NCBI GenBank assembly: GCA_001817755.1
Contig: MHIY01000007.1
Location: forward strand, 9,636 to 17,029
Direction of reading: 5' to 3'
DNA length: 7,394 nt
From: Candidatus Colwellbacteria bacterium RIFCSPLOWO2_01_FULL_48_10
GTDB taxonomy: Bacteria; Patescibacteriota; Minisyncoccia; UBA6257; Colwellbacteraceae
This document shows, in pieces, positions 5,366 through 7,394 of the stretch. Under the pieces are notes generated by a model. That model saw only the letters and a program-made list of their open reading frames with translations. It was not told the origin of the DNA and searched no databases. The position numbers were made by a program, and so were the translations under genes. Numbering within the stretch: the stretch's first letter is position 1; each line of letters opens with the position of its first letter.

Positions 5366-5393
5366 ATAATATCACTTCTCATGGGAAACTCAA
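5366..5393 (-). promoter_or_regulatory. Candidate promoter of the small basic gene
   Basis: TTGAGT (5388-5393; 4 of 6 to TTGACA) is followed after 16 bases by TATTAT (5366-5371; 5 of 6 to TATAAT). The -35 directly abuts the terminator that follows rpsJ. Initiation would fall near 5359, leaving a leader of about 17 bases to the ATG at 5342 and excluding the GTG at 5375. Confidence 0.4.
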
Positions 5394-5415
5394 AAGCTCC
5401 CCTTGTGAGGAGCTT
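5392..5415 (-). terminator. Terminator after rpsJ
   Basis: On the minus strand AAGCTCCTC-ACAA-GGGGAGCTT folds into a 9-bp stem (one G-T pair) with a 4-base loop, followed by a short TT and then GAG. The stem is strong but the T-run short, so termination may be partial. It lies about 50 bases beyond the rpsJ stop and closes the tuf-rpsJ unit. Confidence 0.7.
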
Positions 5416-5465
5416 CTGGATTCGTAATTCTATGATTATTCGGATGCGCTATTCGTTAAGCGTAT

Positions 5466-5792
5466 CTACACCATCTTTATCTCGATATCCACACCCGCGG
5501 GGAGATTCAAGTCTCTCAATGATTCTATAAGCTTCGGAAGCGGATTTAGGATGTCGATGAGGCGCTTATGTATCCTCATTTCGAACTGTTCGCGAGACTC
5601 CTTGTGAACGAAAGTGGAACGGTTGACAGTGTACTTCTTAAATTCGGTCGGGAGCGGAATCGGCCCGACAATAACGGCATCTAAACGCTTCAATGTGTCT
5701 ATGATCTGCTTGCAAGAATTATCTATCAAGCGGTGGTCGTAAGATTTGATGCGCAGACGAAGCTTGTCGTTTTGTACTTCTTCTTTGGCCAT
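5466..5792 (-). CDS. rpsJ: 30S ribosomal protein S10 (NusE)
   Basis: S10 is a 30S head protein and, as NusE, also binds NusB and NusG in transcription antitermination. The 108 residues slightly exceed the usual 102 or so. Conserved blocks are KLRLRIKSYDHRLID (10-24), GPIPLPTEFKKYTVNRS (43-59) and the signature KESREQFEMRIHKRLIDI (64-81). This start gives the common family N-terminus with a short MAKEEVQND lead. It follows tuf by 54 bases, probably in one transcript, and a terminator comes after it. The region before the ATG (gaaagaaacaaaat) has no clear Shine-Dalgarno motif. The next S10-cluster gene, rplC, lies about 1.65 kb further on, beyond two unrelated genes. Confidence 0.98.
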   Translation of the reverse strand: MAKEEVQNDKLRLRIKSYDHRLIDNSCKQIIDTLKRLDAVIVGPIPLPTEFKKYTVNRSTFVHKESREQFEMRIHKRLIDILNPLPKLIESLRDLNLPAGVDIEIKMV

Positions 5793-5846
5793 ATTTTGTT
5801 TCTTTCGTTCTATCTTATGTTAAGGAGTGGGAGCAATTTAGATGCT

Positions 5847-7046
5847 TTACTTGGTAATCTTAGTAACAACACCGGCTCCAACTGTCTTGCCGCCCTCGCG
5901 GATGGCGAACCTCTGTTTTTCTTCAAGAGCAACCGGGGCGATGAGCTTCACGGACAAGGTAACGGTGTCGCCAGGCATGATCATCTCGCTGCCGGCAGGA
6001 AGGGTAACTTCTCCGGTAACGTCGGTTGTTCTGATGTAGAACTGTGGCTTGTAGCCTGGGAATATCGGGGTGTGGCGGCCTCCTTCTTCTTTTGTCAAAA
6101 CGTAAATCTCGGCAGTAAATTCGGTATGTGGCGTAACGGCTCCCGGCTTGCAGATAACCTGACCGCGTTCAACGTCCTCTTTCTTAAGACCCCTCAGCAA
6201 GATGCCGACGTTGTCTCCGGCCCTGGCTTCGTCAAGAAGTTTGTTGAACATTTCGATGCCGGTAACGACAGTCTTAACGGTCGGGCGGATACCGACGATC
6301 TCAACCTCGTCGTTAACCTTAATTATGCCTCTCTCCGCGCGGCCGGTAACAACGGTACCGCGACCCTCAATGGAGAAGATGTCTTCAACGGGCATAAGGA
6401 ACGGCTTGTCGGTCTCGCGCTTCGGTTCTGGAATAAACGTGTCCAGGGCGTTAACAAGATCAATGATGGGCTTTGCGTCAGCCTCATCGGCAGATTTCAC
6501 AGCCAAGGCCTTGGTAGCGGAACCCCTAATGATCGGGGTAGTGTCGCCAGGGTAGTTATATTTCTTCAAAAGCTCGCGCACCTCGGACTCAACTAAGTCA
6601 ATGAGCTCTGGGTCGTCAACCATATCGCATTTGTTGAGAAAAACGATGACCGCAGGAACTCCAACCTGTCTGGCCAAAAGGATGTGTTCTCTGGTCTGAG
6701 GCATAGGGCCGTCAGCGGCAGAAACAACGAGGATAGCGCCGTCCATCTGGGCGGCACCAGTGATCATGTTCTTGATGTAGTCAGCGTGGCCCGGAGCATC
6801 AATGTGGGCGTAGTGGCGCTTTTCTGATTCATATTCAGAGTGGTGAAGGGCAATGGTAATACCACGAGCCTTCTCCTCAGGAGCGTTGTCGATCTGGTCG
6901 ATAGACTCTTCCTTCTTCGCCCAGCCCTTTAGAAAGAGGACGTGGGTAATTGCTGCGGTAAGCGAAGTCTTGCCGTGGTCGACGTGACCGATAGTGCCGA
7001 CGTTTACGTGGGGCTTTGTACGTTCAAACTTTTCTTTCTCTGCCAT
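5847..7046 (-). CDS. tuf: Translation elongation factor Tu
   Basis: EF-Tu is the GTPase that delivers aminoacyl-tRNA to the ribosomal A site. The 399 residues match family length. The GTPase domain (about 1-210) has G1 GHVDHGKT (20-27), G2 RGITI (61-65), G3 DAPGHAD (83-89), G4 NKCD (138-141) and G5 GSAT (175-178). Two beta-barrel domains follow, including GRGTVVTGRAERG (228-240) and a C-terminal FAIREGGKTVGAGVV. Two departures from the common bacterial sequence are visible: ALHHSEY follows GITI where NTxHVEY is usual, and G3 reads DAPG, not DCPG. A well-formed promoter lies about 50 bases upstream. The leader next to the ATG is almost pure A/T with no Shine-Dalgarno motif. Confidence 0.99.
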   Translation of the reverse strand: MAEKEKFERTKPHVNVGTIGHVDHGKTSLTAAITHVLFLKGWAKKEESIDQIDNAPEEKARGITIALHHSEYESEKRHYAHIDAPGHADYIKNMITGAAQMDGAILVVSAADGPMPQTREHILLARQVGVPAVIVFLNKCDMVDDPELIDLVESEVRELLKKYNYPGDTTPIIRGSATKALAVKSADEADAKPIIDLVNALDTFIPEPKRETDKPFLMPVEDIFSIEGRGTVVTGRAERGIIKVNDEVEIVGIRPTVKTVVTGIEMFNKLLDEARAGDNVGILLRGLKKEDVERGQVICKPGAVTPHTEFTAEIYVLTKEEGGRHTPIFPGYKPQFYIRTTDVTGEVTLPAGSEMIMPGDTVTLSVKLIAPVALEEKQRFAIREGGKTVGAGVVTKITK

Positions 7047-7095
7047 TTTTTTATTTTATTTTTTTATTTTGCCGACGTTTGTATATAATTGCTAA

Positions 7096-7123
7096 ATTCT
7101 ATAGGAAAGTGGAGTAATGTCAA
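7096..7123 (-). promoter_or_regulatory. tuf promoter
   Basis: On the minus strand a perfect TTGACA (7118-7123) is followed after 16 bases by TAGAAT (7096-7101; 5 of 6 to TATAAT). Initiation near 7089 would give a leader of about 43 bases ending in an A-rich stretch before the tuf ATG. This is the best promoter match in the window and fits strong expression of tuf-rpsJ. Confidence 0.7.
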
Positions 7124-7204
7124 CAGCGCGTTGTGGACAATGGCAAATGATGCGCAAATACAATATATATTCTCTTATTTATCCCCAAAACCATCCTTAG
7201 CGAA

Positions 7205-7306
7205 GTCTTTTGTGTTTTTGGAAACGTAGCGCAGTCCAGTTTAGCTGGACGAGCGTGAAGAAAATTATCAGCAGATAATTATTCTGCTTTCAAAAAACAC
7301 AAAGCC
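7205..7306. other. Structured intergenic element with nested inverted repeats
   Basis: Within the roughly 300-base gap upstream of tuf, an outer stem pairs ctttTGTGTTTTTggaaa (7207-7224) with tttcaaaaaacacaaag (7288-7304), giving about 16 pairs with one bulge and one mismatch. Inside it sit two further hairpins. One is 7229-7256, with GTCCAG-TTTAG-CTGGAC on a GCGC/GCGT base. The other is 7263-7280, AATTATC-AGCA-GATAATT. The whole could fold as a three-way junction on either strand. It has no T-loop or anticodon arm of a tRNA and no run of T typical of a terminator. It may be a small mobile or REP/MITE-like element or a non-coding RNA. Confidence 0.45.
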
Positions 7307-7348
7307 AGAGCCATATTCTCTGTCCTGAGAAATATAATGTTCTATGAG

Positions 7349-7393
7349 TTATTTCTTCCCTTCTTTGATAAGCGCCTCTAAACTTTTTGGAAC
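7349..7393 (-). CDS. Possible C-terminal stub of an upstream gene
   Basis: From the right edge a minus-strand frame reads VPKSLEALIKEGKK and then a TAA at 7349-7351. Amphipathic, Lys-rich ends of this kind are common in real proteins. The usual neighbour upstream of tuf is fusA (EF-G), but 14 residues are too few to identify it, and an open frame this short can arise by chance. Confidence 0.3.
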   Translation of the reverse strand, partial: VPKSLEALIKEGKK

Positions 7394-7394
7394 T

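Noticed and set aside
5733..6596. Plus-strand open frame of 287 codons opposite tuf
   Set aside because: It is antisense to the clear EF-Tu coding sequence and has no recognisable family features.
7131..7187. Two DnaA-box-like words (ttgtccacaa on minus, ttatcccca on plus)
   Set aside because: Each has a mismatch to TTATCCACA, and one or two such words are expected by chance in 7 kb. There is no dnaA/dnaN context or box cluster to suggest an origin.
7205..7306. tRNA or SRP RNA gene
   Set aside because: The multi-hairpin fold has no GGTTCGA T-loop, no 7-bp acceptor with CCA context, and none of the conserved SRP tetraloop/asymmetric loop sequence.

Overview
The window carries, on the minus strand (so reading right to left), the front of a bacterial S10 ribosomal-protein cluster: tuf, rpsJ, two non-ribosomal genes, then rplC, rplD, rplW, rplB, rpsS, rplV and the 5' part of rpsC, which runs off the left edge. 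The order is the canonical tuf/S10 order except for the two extra genes between rpsJ and rplC. Trimmed L3 and L23 proteins, AT-rich leaders with almost no Shine-Dalgarno motifs, and a PEGW-repeat protein suggest an ultra-small Patescibacteria/CPR (Parcubacteria-like) genome. That assignment is an inference from style and not from a marker search.

Right edge to 5393: about 300 bases without a clear gene precede tuf. They hold a possible C-terminal stub of an upstream gene, a folded element of nested inverted repeats, and a good tuf promoter (TTGACA, 16-base spacer, TAGAAT). tuf and rpsJ follow and end at a hairpin terminator.

5392 to 3934: two self-contained units interrupt the cluster. The first is a small, very basic, Cys- and Arg-rich protein with a promoter touching the rpsJ terminator and its own terminator just after its stop. 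The second is a 261-residue protein of three tandem PEGW/helix-turn-helix-like repeats, also followed by a terminator. rplC onward must therefore be restarted or reached by read-through, and two promoter candidates lie ahead of rplC.

3811 to 1: rplC to rpsC. rplC-rplD and rplV-rpsC are nearly abutting and rplD-rplW overlap, whereas the gaps ahead of rplV, rpsS and rplC are filled by copies of one AT-rich repeat family built from ATTCGC/ATTAGC + ATTATT units. The two copies flanking rpsS are both 117 bases long, about 94% identical, and fill the gap from stop codon to start codon. The rplB-rplW gap holds a different inverted repeat.

Together the recognised genes build the ribosome (PTC region, exit tunnel, 30S head) and supply EF-Tu. 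The points most worth following up are the repeat family at gene starts, the 140-residue L3, the PEGW-repeat protein inside the S10 cluster, and the folded element upstream of tuf.
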